Below, piece after piece: positions 27,514 through 40,222 of a DNA stretch of 64,000 nt. Below the pieces are notes generated by a model. It saw nothing but the letters and a program-made list of their open reading frames with translations. It was not told the origin of the DNA and did no database searches. The stretch lies in contig JAHHGU010000025.1 in NCBI GenBank assembly GCA_019359765.1, positions 1 to 64,000 of the forward strand, written 5' to 3'. The translations under genes were made by a program, and so were the position numbers. Within the stretch, counting starts at the first letter, position 1. Each line of letters starts with the position of its first letter. This DNA comes from Aphanothece sp. CMT-3BRIN-NPC111 (GTDB lineage: Bacteria > Cyanobacteriota > Cyanobacteriia > Cyanobacteriales > JAHHGU01).

Positions 27514-29424
27514 ATGATCCAAGACACGATTACCGAGACCTTACGTATTAATGCCAGAAAGACGGATGCCTTCGATATTTTCAATATCAGACATTATTTT
27601 GGCCCAAACCCCTATCTGGATTCGGCGGCGATAGTATTCGATTTTGCCATAACTGGACATCTGCAACCTCTACCCATTGACGATTATGTTTCTCGCCTGA
27701 GCGAACACTACCCACACCTGCGCGACGAGACATACGAATCATATGCCCATCTCTTCGCCCGCACCTTGTCAGAAGTGGGGAAGCTGGACATGGATTTGCA
27801 CCTCAACCACTGGAATATAAAGCAATATCCAGCGTTTGTGAGGATTAGCGTTCAAACTATCCATGCACGCACGACGCGGGCAGTACTTTACTGCGTTTGG
27901 GACTGGTTTGAAGCCATAACTAGCAGCGAAAATTTCGTGTTTGAAGCACAAATTAAAGTGCTTCAGGACATATTCCGCCAATCGGTCTATGGTGGTCCCA
28001 CAGTTTACGCTTTATTACGCACAGCCGATGAAAAAGGTATTCCCGCCTTTTATCTGTGGGATGAAGGTCTCATGCAATACGGTTTTGGGAAAAAACAAAT
28101 TCGCGGCGTAGCGACAACATTTGACTGTGATAGTCATCTAGATTCAGACTTCACCACCCGCAAGGATGACTGCAAAGCTTTTTTAAGTACACTTGGCTTT
28201 CCTGTACCTAATGGTGATATTGCCGTCTCAACTCATGAAGCTTTGGCAATCGCCAGAGAAATTGGCTACCCAGTAGCAGTTAAGCCTGTGGTAGGTCATA
28301 AAGGAATTGGGGTGACGGCTGATGTGCAAAATGCAGAGGAACTGAAATTTGCCTTTGATAGAGCGATAGATGCTGTTCCTGAAGATCAAGCAATAGAAGT
28401 AATTGTTGAGAAGAGCATAGCGGGGGTAGATTTTCGTCTGTTATGTGTAAACGGCAGATTTGTTGCTGCTACTGAACGCCGCCCAGCATCAATTGTGGGT
28501 AACGGACGCTCAAACATTGAAGAGTTAATCGAGCGTGAAAACCAAACACGGGCACGTAGAGACACACCAACCTCGCCACTCGGCAAGATCAAGTCCGATG
28601 AGGCGATGGAAATGTACCTGGAAGAACAAGGCTTGTCATTAGACAGCGTAATTGAAACAGGGCGCACCGTTTATCTTCGCAAAGTAGCCAATTTGTCAGC
28701 TGGAGGCTTGAGCATAGATGCAACGCGCACAGTTCACCCTGACAATATTATCCTGGCCCAAGACATCGCCCAGCATTTCCGGCTCACTTGCCTCGGCATC
28801 GACGTAATTGCCCCAAACCTCTCTACATCCTGGAAAGATGGCAACTTTGGCATCCTGGAAATCAACTCAGCTCCAGGGATCTTTATGCATCTTAACCCTG
28901 CTGTTGGTGAAAGCGTCGATGTGCCTTCGCATATCTTAGAAACCTTCTTTGAGAAGAGTACAGATGCGAGGATACCCATCATCACATTCAACAAAATTTC
29001 CGTTCAAGAACTCCAAGAAACTATTGACCATATTCTTTTGCAACACCCGGACTGGACAATTGGCGCTGTTTGTCGCCACGCAGTCTTCGTCAACCGTTCA
29101 GAGAAAATCCTCAACAAGGATTACAACACCAATATCCAAAACCTGCTGCGTAATCCCAAACTCAATCTGCTAATTGCCGAGTACGGAGAAGACGTACTGG
29201 AGGGAGATGGGATGTTTTACTACGGTAGCAATATGGTAGTCCTAGATAATCCTACGGAAACGGAAATGATGCTGACGCGGGATATCATAGACGACTCCAC
29301 CGTAGTTGTTAAAGAGGGAGACAATATCTCAATTCGACGCAAGGGCTTGATAGAACAGTACAAGCTGGGAGAAGCTGAACCATTTATCCGTGTCTATCTC
29401 AAGGAAATTCCTACTGTTGTGTAA
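27514..29424 (+). CDS. Cyanophycin synthetase-like ATP-grasp ligase, CphA2 type
   Basis: This 636-residue protein matches the N-terminal and ATP-grasp parts of cyanophycin synthetase but is much shorter than CphA1 (about 900 residues), because the Mur-ligase-like half is largely missing. The N-domain runs to about 200. The ATP-grasp domain (about 215-490) has GYPVAVKPVVGHKGIGVTAD, ASIVGNGRSNIEELIERENQ, LRKVANLSAGGLSIDATR and ILEINSAPGIFMHLNPAVG. A short C-terminal remainder (about 490-636) lacks a Walker A motif. CphA2 enzymes, described in nitrogen-fixing cyanobacteria, polymerise beta-aspartyl-arginine dipeptides instead of adding single amino acids. No cphB or cphA1 lies beside it. The family is clear; the CphA2 assignment rests on length and missing domain. 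Confidence 0.87.
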   Translation: MIQDTITETLRINARKTDAFDIFNIRHYFGPNPYLDSAAIVFDFAITGHLQPLPIDDYVSRLSEHYPHLRDETYESYAHLFARTLSEVGKLDMDLHLNHWNIKQYPAFVRISVQTIHARTTRAVLYCVWDWFEAITSSENFVFEAQIKVLQDIFRQSVYGGPTVYALLRTADEKGIPAFYLWDEGLMQYGFGKKQIRGVATTFDCDSHLDSDFTTRKDDCKAFLSTLGFPVPNGDIAVSTHEALAIAREIGYPVAVKPVVGHKGIGVTADVQNAEELKFAFDRAIDAVPEDQAIEVIVEKSIAGVDFRLLCVNGRFVAATERRPASIVGNGRSNIEELIERENQTRARRDTPTSPLGKIKSDEAMEMYLEEQGLSLDSVIETGRTVYLRKVANLSAGGLSIDATRTVHPDNIILAQDIAQHFRLTCLGIDVIAPNLSTSWKDGNFGILEINSAPGIFMHLNPAVGESVDVPSHILETFFEKSTDARIPIITFNKISVQELQETIDHILLQHPDWTIGAVCRHAVFVNRSEKILNKDYNTNIQNLLRNPKLNLLIAEYGEDVLEGDGMFYYGSNMVVLDNPTETEMMLTRDIIDDSTVVVKEGDNISIRRKGLIEQYKLGEAEPFIRVYLKEIPTVV

Positions 29425-29478
29425 GCCAACCCAAATTTTGCATATATACTCACAATCACCCACCGTGGTTCATCTAAA

Positions 29479-29519
29479 CCCACATTCCGCAGGTCATTAA
29501 GTAATCTGCGGAATGTGGG
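29479..29519. repeat. Perfect 14-bp inverted repeat
   Basis: CCCACATTCCGCAG and CTGCGGAATGTGGG flank a 13-base loop, 55 bp after the cphA2-like stop. No T-run follows, so it is either a weak terminator or a mobile-element-derived repeat. The stretch 29520-29810 holds no gene I trust. Confidence 0.65.
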
Positions 29520-29813
29520 GTAAACGATTTGAAGTAAAAAATATCAGCCATGTTTAGACTCCCTAACTCAAGTTTAACCTTAGAAAATTTAATATCGTTT
29601 CCGGTTGCATCGGACTTGTTTGGGTTGGATTGGGGATTCGGAAGAGTTCTGCCTAGTCCCCAGTCCCAAAAGCGAAGATATAATTCCGAAGCAAGCGGAT
29701 TTGATATAACGCTCTTCTGTCACTCTCAGGACAGCAAAATAAAAACAAAAGTGCAAAAGCCTTTCCTGATCAACCATTGAGCGATTACAAACTGATAGAA
29801 ACAGTTAAACGTA

Positions 29814-30059
29814 GTGTTTTCAAGAAAATTCTCTCTATGCAAGGGTTTCAGAGTTTACTCTGCTGAAAGTGACAGAAGAGCGATAAGATCTGAGCTAAAA
29901 ATATTGCTCGATGCGGAAAGAGGAAATTATGAAGAATTATGTGGTCTAAAAACTATTCTTGAAGATATGTTAGAAGAATGTTCAGAAGCTCTTGATGATT
30001 TTCCTCCTGGCTACAGTCCTTTAATTGGCACTGAAAATCTATGGGATGACGAGTGGTAG
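29814..30059 (+). CDS. Possible small acidic protein
   Basis: An 81-codon frame starting at GTG 29814 ends in an acidic helix (ELKILLDAERGNYEELCGLK, then TILEDMLEECSEALDDF) and PGYSPLIGTENLWDDEW. Amino-acid usage after residue 25 looks like real protein, but no ribosome-binding site is seen and the first residues are atypical, so this may be a truncated gene. No family recognised. Confidence 0.3.
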   Translation: MFSRKFSLCKGFRVYSAESDRRAIRSELKILLDAERGNYEELCGLKTILEDMLEECSEALDDFPPGYSPLIGTENLWDDEW

Positions 30060-30484
30060 TGTACAAAGCTTATCTCACAACGAGAATGAGCTTAAATCTA
30101 TTAGCCAGCCCAAAATCCTACTGCTTACAGTCTCGTTTTCATTCAATTAATTTCCCCTAAATCTCTACTTGTCCTAATGTATGGAGTTCTTCCGTACTTA
30201 GTGCGACCACTTAATTTGAAATTACCCCATAACCATTGATATACAAAAATTATGATAATTATATATTCTGCATAAAGAGCCTCTTATTATAGTCATAGAG
30301 AATCCAGTATATATTTTAATAGCATTAATTAAGTTTATAATATTTGCTTAAACTCTTCTTTAATTTAATAAATATTTATAAAGTTTCCATAGGAAAGGTA
30401 TACGACTACGTACATATAAGCCTATAACCTAATAAATTAACAGTGTGACGCTATGCCTGTTGAAGGCTGAAACCGTGTCAACCC
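30060..30484. other. A+T-rich gene-free stretch
   Basis: There is no coding frame. It is strongly A+T-rich with TATAAT-like boxes (for example around 30335-30375) and probably holds the promoter of the hybrid kinase gene. No clear operator is seen. Confidence 0.4.
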
Positions 30485-33496
<3,012 letters not shown>

Positions 33497-33508
33497 TATT
33501 GTTTATAT

Positions 33509-33595
33509 AGCAATTAGCAATTAGCTTTTAGCAATTAGCAATTAGCTTTTAGCAAACATACAGTTATAGCAGAAGTTCTGGGTGCATGGGGGAAA
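33509..33595. repeat. Dispersed repeat family A, copy 1
   Basis: Begins with TATAGCAATTAGCAATTAGC, contains a second internal AGCAATTAGC-TTTTAGC unit, then ACAGTTATAGCAGAAG and TTCTGGGTGCATGGGGG. Related copies lie at 44039, 47561 and 54026. Confidence 0.7.
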
Positions 33596-33808
33596 GTAAA
33601 GTTGTTAGTGGTTAAAGACAACCACAGCTTACTACTAAAAAATCAGATAAGTATTCAACCGGGCTTGATATAATATAGCTTTACAAACCGAGCAATTACG
33701 CTGCTGCCATACCTATACCAGAGAGTGCCTTCGTATTTGCTAGAAATTACTAGAAACGGCGCAGCTTGATGTCTACACTATACTCAACCACCGGAATGCT
33801 GACTCTCA

Positions 33809-34597
33809 ATGAACTCAAAGTTTTTAAGAATTTCTATTTATTTAAACATAATTCTACTGTGTACTGTATTAGTGCTGATATATAAATTGGGGCTACTAGA
33901 TGGGGCTATATCAGCAATCTATCGCCCTTTAGAACTATCACAAAACCTGGATGAGGCATCATCTATTCAACTTCCCACTGATACCTTAGTTTCCGATCCT
34001 GGATGGCAAAATCAAGTTAAAAACCAAGTCAATGCTATTCAGGGGAAAGAATACAAAAGCTGCCTATTCGGTGATTCTATTTCCGCTGGGCTTCAGAATA
34101 GCATTGCTCCTCGGACTTTTAACTTTGCTCTCAATGGGATGAGTACGGTTTCACTTGTCGAACAGCTAAAAATTTTAACCGCTGCTCATCTTAAGTGTAA
34201 CCAGATTATTATTGCTATTGGAACCAATGATGCTTTGTACCATATCTCTGACGACTCGTTTATAAAAAATATGCAATATATAATTGCAATAGCCAGAAAA
34301 ACAGGTACTCAGCAAATTGTACTGATTCCTGCTTTTTACGCCACTATTACTGCTAGTCATGACTCTAAAATGGCAGGAACCAATGAAATAATAGACGAAA
34401 TCAATGTATTAATAGATAAAATTGGGGTGAAAGAGCAGGTATTTGTAGCAGCAAAAAGTATACAAGCACTATTTAAAAACCATGCTCTGAACGAGAAATT
34501 AACTATTGATGGCGTTCATCTAAATGAGGATGGGTTAACACTGTACAGGCTAGCATTATTAGAAATAATTTATAAGTTGCCATTTGTTATAGGCTAG
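33809..34597 (+). CDS. Exported SGNH/GDSL-family hydrolase
   Basis: This 262-residue protein has an N-terminal membrane segment (ISIYLNIILLCTVLVLIYKL, about 8-27) acting as signal anchor. The SGNH catalytic set follows: block I SCLFGDSISAGL (nucleophile Ser), block III IAIGTNDALY, and block V DGVHLNEDGL with the Asp-His pair. Such enzymes remove acyl or acetyl groups from lipids or polysaccharides. The region just after the anchor (about 40-85) is not conserved. It lies alone between two repeats; the MEKHLA gene follows 66 bp later. Confidence 0.85.
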   Translation: MNSKFLRISIYLNIILLCTVLVLIYKLGLLDGAISAIYRPLELSQNLDEASSIQLPTDTLVSDPGWQNQVKNQVNAIQGKEYKSCLFGDSISAGLQNSIAPRTFNFALNGMSTVSLVEQLKILTAAHLKCNQIIIAIGTNDALYHISDDSFIKNMQYIIAIARKTGTQQIVLIPAFYATITASHDSKMAGTNEIIDEINVLIDKIGVKEQVFVAAKSIQALFKNHALNEKLTIDGVHLNEDGLTLYRLALLEIIYKLPFVIG

Positions 34598-34663
34598 AAG
34601 CCAGCAACGAGCGCGATCGCGCAGATAATTTTTGAAAAGTTCTGTAATAAAATATACAACACT

Positions 34664-35140
34664 ATGGGCAGCGATAATCAATTTCCTTGGCAGCAACAAG
34701 ATATAATTTTGCAGAGTCAACGTATATTGTCCAGCTTTCAGCACTGGACAGGTAAACCTCTACTTAATATACAAGGAACTCCTGAAGAATTAGCTGAGGC
34801 GCTGTTTATCGCGCCCTTTTTTATAGCCTCTCACAGTATGCAGGAAGATCCTATTTACAATTATGGTAATCGTATAGCACTAGGACTATGGCAGTTAGAT
34901 TGGGATAACTTCACAAAACTACCTTCGCGTTATAGTGCTGAGACGATGGAGCAAGAAGAGCGTCAGCGTTTATTAATTACCACACAAGCTCAAGGAATAT
35001 GCGACTGGAGAGGTATACGTATTTCCAGTACCGGACAACGTTTTATCATTGAAGATGGTCTGATATGGAATTTATTAGATGAGCAGCATAATATGTGTGG
35101 TCAAGCTGCTAGTTTTTCCCAGTGGAAACTAATTAATTAA
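34664..35140 (+). CDS. MEKHLA-domain protein
   Basis: This 158-residue protein is almost entirely one MEKHLA domain, a PAS-like fold also found at the end of plant class III HD-ZIP proteins. Diagnostic stretches are [59 protein letters not shown] and [10 protein letters not shown]. There is no signal peptide. It ends 17 bp before the 5-oxoprolinase start, so the two are likely co-transcribed; a regulatory or ligand-sensing role there is a guess. Confidence 0.85.
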   Translation: MGSDNQFPWQQQDIILQSQRILSSFQHWTGKPLLNIQGTPEELAEALFIAPFFIASHSMQEDPIYNYGNRIALGLWQLDWDNFTKLPSRYSAETMEQEERQRLLITTQAQGICDWRGIRISSTGQRFIIEDGLIWNLLDEQHNMCGQAASFSQWKLIN

Positions 35141-35157
35141 GTTTGAGGAAATTAGGC

Positions 35158-38100
35158 ATGACTGCTGCTGGTAGCCGTTGGCAATTCTGGATCGATCGGG
35201 GTGGGACGTTTACCGATATTGTGGCGCGGCGTCCAGATGGACATCTGGTAATTCATAAGCTGCTATCAGAGAATCCTGAACGCTATAGTGATGCCCCAGT
35301 TCAGGGAATTCGGGACATATTGGGAATTGCAGGGGATGCACCAATTCCAGCAGAGCAAATTGAAGTCGTCAAGATGGGGACGACAGTAGCGACGAATGCC
35401 TTGTTGGAACGAAAGGGCGATCGCACCGTTTTACTAATCACCAAAGGCTTCCGGGATGCCCTTCGCATCGGCTATCAAAATCGCCCCGATATCTTTGCCC
35501 GTCATATTGTACTGCCAGAAATGCTCTATGAGCGAGTAATTGAGGTAGAAGAACGCTACAGCGCCCAAGGAGAAGAGTTAATTCCTGTACAGACAGGATA
35601 TATCGCCTCTTTACAACAAGCTTATGATGATGGGATTCGTAGTTGTGCGATCGCATTTATGCACGGCTATCGCTATCTGGAACACGAAAAGCAAGTGGCA
35701 GCAGTGGCGCGGCAAATAGGCTTTACTCAAGTCTCCCTATCCCACGAAGCCAGTCCTTTAATGAAGCTTGTCAGTCGCGGCGATACCACCGTAGTTGATG
35801 CTTATTTATCCCCCATCCTACGGCGTTATGTAGACCAAGTAGCCAGTCAACTGCAAGGAAAGCAAGATTCCCCAAACCAACATAGATTAATGTTTATGCA
35901 GTCCAATGGGGGACTTGCAGATGCCCAGCTATTTCAAGGCAAAGATAGTATTTTATCCGGCCCAGCTGGGGGGATTGTCGGTGCTGTGCAAACAAGCTTA
36001 ATTGCAGGCTTAAATAAAATTATCAGCTTTGATATGGGTGGCACATCTACCGATGTCGCCCATTATGCAGGGGAATACGAACGCCAATTCGAGACAGAAG
36101 TTGCTGGCGTGCGACTGCGAACCCCGATGATGGCAATTCACACAGTCGCAGCAGGTGGTGGTTCGATTCTCTATTTTGATGGTTCCCGTTATCGCGTGGG
36201 GCCAGATTCAGCTGGGGCAAATCCAGGGCCAGCTGCGTATTCCAAAGGCGGCCCGCTGACGGTAACAGATTGTAACGTCATGGTGGGTAAGTTACAGCCT
36301 GAGTTTTTCCCCAAGGTATTTGGAAGCAATGGGAATTTACCCCTGGATGCAGAGGTAGTGCGGCAGCAGTTTCTGGCGCTGGCGGCGGATATTGGAGATG
36401 GGCGAAAACCGGAACAGGTAGCAGCTGGGTTTTTAGCGATCGCAGTTGAAAAAATGGCAAGTGCGATCAAAAAAATCTCTCTCCAGCGTGGTTATGACGT
36501 TTCCGAATATACGCTGTGCTGTTTTGGTGGTGCTGGTGGACAACACGCTTGTTTAATTGCCGATGCCTTGGGGATGAAGCAGGTGTTTATCCATCCCTAC
36601 GCTGGGGTGTTATCCGCTTATGGGATGGGTTTGGCAGATGTGCGGGTACTGCGGCAAAAAGCGGTGGAAGCTAAGTTAACTGAGGCATTGGTATCTGATT
36701 TACAGCAGCTTTTGCAGGAATTGGAGGTAGAAGGGAAGGAGGATTTAAACCGCAAAGACGCTAAGGACGCGAAGGAAGAGGAGGTTGAGGTTTTTCGCAA
36801 GGTGCATTTGAGATATGAGGGAACGGATTCGTCGCTGGTAGTTGATTTTGGTGATGCGGCAGCGATGAGGCAGCAATTTGAGGAGGTGCATCGACAGCGT
36901 TACGGCTTTATTGTGGAGGATAAGGCACTGATTGTTGAGGCGGTTTCAGTTGAGGTGGTTGGTAAGAATGATGTGCCAGAAGAATTAATTATCCAGCGTC
37001 GCAGCGATAAACCTCCCTCGCCAGTGGCAACAGTACAGATGTACACCGCTGAAGCTTGGCATGATACCCCAGTTTATCAACGGCAGGATTTGCAACCGGG
37101 CGATCGCATCACGGCCCCTGCACTGATTATCGAAGCAACTGGCACCAATGTCATAGAACCCGGTTGGCAAGCAGAACTAACGCCGCGCAATCATCTAATT
37201 TTGAATAAAACTCAAAACTTCTTAACTCAAAACTCAAAACTCAAAACTCAAAACTCAAAACTCTCCAATCCCGATCCGGTAATGTTGGAGATTTTCAACA
37301 ATTTGTTCCGCGCGATCGCAGAACAAATGGGCATCACGCTGCAAAACACCAGTTCCTCAGTCAATATCAAGGAACGCCTAGATTTCTCCTGTGCCATTTT
37401 TGACCAACAGGGACAATTGGTAGCCAATGCACCCCATATTCCCGTGCATCTAGGTTCTATGAGTGAAAGCGTCCAAGCTTTAATTACTGGTTGTGGAGAT
37501 AAGATTAAGCCTGGAGATGTTTATATTTTAAATAATCCCTATAACGGCGGCACTCACTTACCAGACATTACCGTTATTACTCCTGTTTTTACTGACTCTC
37601 CCCATCTCCCCCTGTTCTACGTCGCCTCGCGCGGACACCATGCCGATATTGGCGGCATCACTCCTGGTTCTATGCCTCCCAACAGTACAACGATAGAGCA
37701 AGAAGGAGTGTTAATTGATAATTTCCAAATAGTTAATCAGGGAATTTTTAGGGAAGAAGAACTGCTGAAACTACTGGCAAGTAGTAAATATCCCGCCCGG
37801 AATCCATCTAAAAATATTGCTGATTTACAAGCGCAAATTGCCGCTAATGAACGGGGTGTGCAAGAACTGCACAAGATGGTAAGCCATTATGGACTAGAAA
37901 CTGTCCAAGCCTATATGGGCTTTGTGCAGGATAACGCTGAAGAATCAGTAAGGCGCGTTATTGATGTCTTGAAAGATGGCAGTTTCACCTGTCCGCTGGA
38001 TGATGGCAGTGTAATTAAAGTTGCAATTACTATTGATAAATTTACTCGTAGCGCCCGGATTGATTTTACTGGCACTTCTCCCCAACAACCTAGCAACTTT

Positions 38101-38805
38101 AATGCCCCAGCTGCTGTATGTAAGGCAGCGGTACTTTATGTATTCCGCACGCTGGTAGATGACGATATTCCTCTAAATGCCGGTTGTCTTAAACCTTTGG
38201 AAATAATTGTTCCCTCTGGTTGTATGCTTAATCCGCGTTATCCAGCTGCTGTGGTGGCAGGAAATGTAGAGACATCTCAGAACATTACAGATGCACTGTA
38301 TGGTGCGCTGGGGGTAATGGCAGCTTCCCAGGGAACTATGAATAATTTTACCTTTGGGAATGAACGCTATCAATACTATGAAACCATCTGCGGTGGTTCT
38401 GGTGCTGGCGCAGATTTCGATGGTACGGATGCGGTGCAAACTCACATGACAAATTCCCGCCTCACCGATCCAGAAGTATTAGAATGGCGGTTTCCTGTAA
38501 TTCTAGAAAGCTTTGCGGTTCGCCCTAATAGTGGCGGTAAAGGACATCATTGTGGGGGAAATGGCGTCATCCGTCGCATCCGTTTCCGAGAACCAATGAC
38601 CGCGGGTATTTTATCAGGGCGTCGTGTTGTTCCCCCCTTTGGTTTGCACGGTGGTGAAGCGGGTACTGAAGGGCGCAATTATGTTGAACGTAGTGATGGA
38701 ACTGTAGATACTTTGGGAAGTACGGCTGTTGTAGAGATGCAGGCTGGAGATGTGTTTGTGATTGCAACACCCGGAGGCGGAGGTTATTGTTTACTCAAAA
38801 TCTAG
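35158..38805 (+). CDS. 5-oxoprolinase (fused hydantoinase A and B parts)
   Basis: This ATP-dependent enzyme opens 5-oxoproline to glutamate in glutathione turnover. ATG 35158 has TGAGGAAAT upstream and gives 1215 residues, usual for the fused form. HydA spans about 1-690, with [33 protein letters not shown] and [16 protein letters not shown]. HydB spans about 705-1210, with [61 protein letters not shown], the [15 protein letters not shown] block and TPGGGGYC. Two DNA repeats are embedded in frame: a short [10 protein letters not shown] insert near residue 535 and a heptamer repeat encoding [12 protein letters not shown] in the linker between HydA and HydB. Confidence 0.95.
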   Translation: MTAAGSRWQFWIDRGGTFTDIVARRPDGHLVIHKLLSENPERYSDAPVQGIRDILGIAGDAPIPAEQIEVVKMGTTVATNALLERKGDRTVLLITKGFRDALRIGYQNRPDIFARHIVLPEMLYERVIEVEERYSAQGEELIPVQTGYIASLQQAYDDGIRSCAIAFMHGYRYLEHEKQVAAVARQIGFTQVSLSHEASPLMKLVSRGDTTVVDAYLSPILRRYVDQVASQLQGKQDSPNQHRLMFMQSNGGLADAQLFQGKDSILSGPAGGIVGAVQTSLIAGLNKIISFDMGGTSTDVAHYAGEYERQFETEVAGVRLRTPMMAIHTVAAGGGSILYFDGSRYRVGPDSAGANPGPAAYSKGGPLTVTDCNVMVGKLQPEFFPKVFGSNGNLPLDAEVVRQQFLALAADIGDGRKPEQVAAGFLAIAVEKMASAIKKISLQRGYDVSEYTLCCFGGAGGQHACLIADALGMKQVFIHPYAGVLSAYGMGLADVRVLRQKAVEAKLTEALVSDLQQLLQELEVEGKEDLNRKDAKDAKEEEVEVFRKVHLRYEGTDSSLVVDFGDAAAMRQQFEEVHRQRYGFIVEDKALIVEAVSVEVVGKNDVPEELIIQRRSDKPPSPVATVQMYTAEAWHDTPVYQRQDLQPGDRITAPALIIEATGTNVIEPGWQAELTPRNHLILNKTQNFLTQNSKLKTQNSKLSNPDPVMLEIFNNLFRAIAEQMGITLQNTSSSVNIKERLDFSCAIFDQQGQLVANAPHIPVHLGSMSESVQALITGCGDKIKPGDVYILNNPYNGGTHLPDITVITPVFTDSPHLPLFYVASRGHHADIGGITPGSMPPNSTTIEQEGVLIDNFQIVNQGIFREEELLKLLASSKYPARNPSKNIADLQAQIAANERGVQELHKMVSHYGLETVQAYMGFVQDNAEESVRRVIDVLKDGSFTCPLDDGSVIKVAITIDKFTRSARIDFTGTSPQQPSNFNAPAAVCKAAVLYVFRTLVDDDIPLNAGCLKPLEIIVPSGCMLNPRYPAAVVAGNVETSQNITDALYGALGVMAASQGTMNNFTFGNERYQYYETICGGSGAGADFDGTDAVQTHMTNSRLTDPEVLEWRFPVILESFAVRPNSGGKGHHCGGNGVIRRIRFREPMTAGILSGRRVVPPFGLHGGEAGTEGRNYVERSDGTVDTLGSTAVVEMQAGDVFVIATPGGGGYCLLKI
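36748..36774 (+). repeat. In-frame [14 protein letters not shown] repeat insert
   Basis: AACCGCAAAGACGCTAAGGA and the following CGCGAAG encode NRKDAKDAK. This is a dispersed intergenic repeat of cyanobacteria and other bacteria, here inside a surface loop of 5-oxoprolinase. Confidence 0.6.
37212..37261 (+). repeat. Heptamer repeat (TCAAAAC) in the 5-oxoprolinase linker
   Basis: Five contiguous TCAAAAC copies (37227-37261) and one separate upstream copy encode a seven-residue period (QNSKLKT). The same heptamer occurs four times in rnpB at 61389. Confidence 0.9.
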
Positions 38806-38809
38806 ATTT

Positions 38810-38858
38810 TACCTAAACTTAAATTTACTATTACTAATAGTTTCTTGAAATTTAGGTA
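38810..38858. repeat. Inverted repeat after 5-oxoprolinase
   Basis: TACCTAAA and TTTAGGTA flank an A+T-rich loop that pairs further. It could terminate 5-oxoprolinase, but no T-run follows. Confidence 0.35.
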
Positions 38859-38935
38859 GAGTAATTAATTTACAAGGATAATAAGTCCCACCCCCCTGAA
38901 TGTATGTCATACCATTTTTTTAAAACTGTATAATA

Positions 38936-39565
38936 TTATTTTTTTTCAAGAAAAGGCATGAAGCTATTAAAATTATTAATTTGGGCTTTTGTAAGTCGAA
39001 TTTCTATGGTTTCTTTAGACTTGAGAGAGCTTATTATTTGAGAACTGAAACTATTCAGCTTTTCAAACGCAGCATTACACTCATCCCAAAATAAATAATT
39101 AGATTCAAAATCTATGACTTTATTGATAAAGTTACTAAAATCAACATTGGAGATTATTGATCCAATAGCGTTAGCAAGCACTGGTAGTATGCATTCAAGG
39201 CTAGAAACTTCTGTTGCTTTTGCTGCTTGTAGCAAATTCAGAGGAACAGGTAGCTGGGATAGCTCCATTCCAGAATGGCAAAGCGGAATTGCTGGGATGT
39301 TTCTGATCCATCCGGCTCCTGCCTCAAAATTTATCCAAGGTCTCCGAACAGATTTAGGACTACAAATGACAATTTCAACAGCACACTTACTAAGCGCATC
39401 GGTAATACTGTCTAACCATCTTTACCCCAATCTTATACTAGCGTCATCAGAAGATACAAAAAGGTCAATCATTCCCAAAAAGCTAGACTCAATAAGCTCT
39501 TTAAATGCGATTGCAACTTTCTTTTCTTCTATTATATGGGAAATAAAAACTAAGGGTTTACTCAT
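38936..39565 (-). pseudogene. TIR-domain protein interrupted by one in-frame TAA
   Basis: Read continuously from ATG 39565, this frame gives a complete 209-codon TIR-type protein broken only at codon 48 (TAA, 39424-39422). Before the stop: MSKPLVFISH, the EKKVAIAFKELIESSFLG helix and FVSSDDASIRLG. After it, in the same frame: WLDSITDAL, CAVEIVICSPKSV and RRPWINFEAGAGWI. E81 in the last stretch matches the catalytic glutamate of TIR NADases. The family normally has Gln at the stop site (IRLGQ), so CAA to TAA is the simplest cause. TIR proteins of this kind act in signalling or antiphage NAD depletion. Restart at an internal Met would lose the TIR core. The HNH fragment ends 33 bp upstream on the same strand. 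Confidence 0.85.
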
Positions 39566-39598
39566 TTTTGAATCTTATATAGTGTATATGCCTAACTA

Positions 39599-39757
39599 TC
39601 AATTATAGGGAAGTTTTCCCTTAGCTTTGACGGGAAGACAAAAGTCTAGGGCGATCGCATTGCATTCATCTCTACTCATTCGGCAATACTCACAGCAGCC
39701 TTTGGCACGTTCCGCGACAGCCTTTTTCTGTTGAGCGGTGACTCGAAACTCAGGCAT
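39599..39757 (-). pseudogene. Truncated HNH-endonuclease-type gene
   Basis: The first 30 or so residues (MPEFRVTAQQKKAVAERAKG, then CCEYCR) match the start of a common cyanobacterial HNH endonuclease family. After the first Cys pair the sequence departs from the family and stops at residue 52, so the His-Asn-His catalytic core is missing. The ATG overlaps the previous stop (ATGCCTGA), keeping the usual coupling with its partner. It is a remnant or, less likely, a new small protein. Confidence 0.65.
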
Positions 39758-40151
39758 AAACTGGGATCTGAATGCCTAAATCTTTCATCAGCGCAGTAAT
39801 TGAAGTTTTACGGAAACGCGCCAATTCCGCCAAATCTTCTATAAGCTGGGCTTGCAGTTTTTCTATCTGTTCAGTTAAGTGCAGTAATTCGCTATGCTCC
39901 TCTGAAGTAAGAGTTTCAGCCTGTCTTTTAGCAATCAATTCGCCGTAATGCTTCTCAATATCTGAAGAGATACCCCGATTAATTTTTAGTAACAATTCAG
40001 CTTCGGGTTGCGGCAAATTATTGACTCGGCGTTGCGTCTGTAGCGCGATAACTTGAGATACGAATTGCTCTAAATCTTGTTGGCTCAACTGCTCAACAGC
40101 CTTAAGCAACTCTTCTGAAGACAGTTGCACTTCAACTTTAACTGTTGACAT
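39750..40151 (-). CDS. Small helical protein usually paired with HNH endonuclease
   Basis: This 133-residue protein starts at ATG 40151 (MSTVKVEVQLSSEELLKAVE), with GAGAGG just upstream; an in-frame start 51 bp earlier looks spurious. It is helical and charged, with LEQFVSQVIALQTQRR, EKHYGELIAKRQAETLTSEE and LTEQIEKLQAQLIEDLAELA, and ends near TALMKDLGIQ. From family memory, relatives in cyanobacteria precede an HNH endonuclease gene by a few bases, as here. A role as cognate inhibitor or adaptor is plausible but unproven. The gene is intact although its partner is truncated. Confidence 0.7.
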   Translation of the reverse strand: MSTVKVEVQLSSEELLKAVEQLSQQDLEQFVSQVIALQTQRRVNNLPQPEAELLLKINRGISSDIEKHYGELIAKRQAETLTSEEHSELLHLTEQIEKLQAQLIEDLAELARFRKTSITALMKDLGIQIPVYA

Positions 40152-40222
40152 TTTCCGCCTCTCACCAGTTAGCCTATATATATATTCTATCAACCGCTCC
40201 ATGACCTTTTATTTTGGTCATC

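Noticed and set aside
29550..29780. 76-codon frame after the cphA2-like gene
   Set aside because: It consists of repeat-like intergenic sequence and shows no protein-like pattern.
39114..39608. 164-codon plus-strand frame over the TIR pseudogene
   Set aside because: The minus strand carries clear TIR homology throughout; the plus frame is its shadow.
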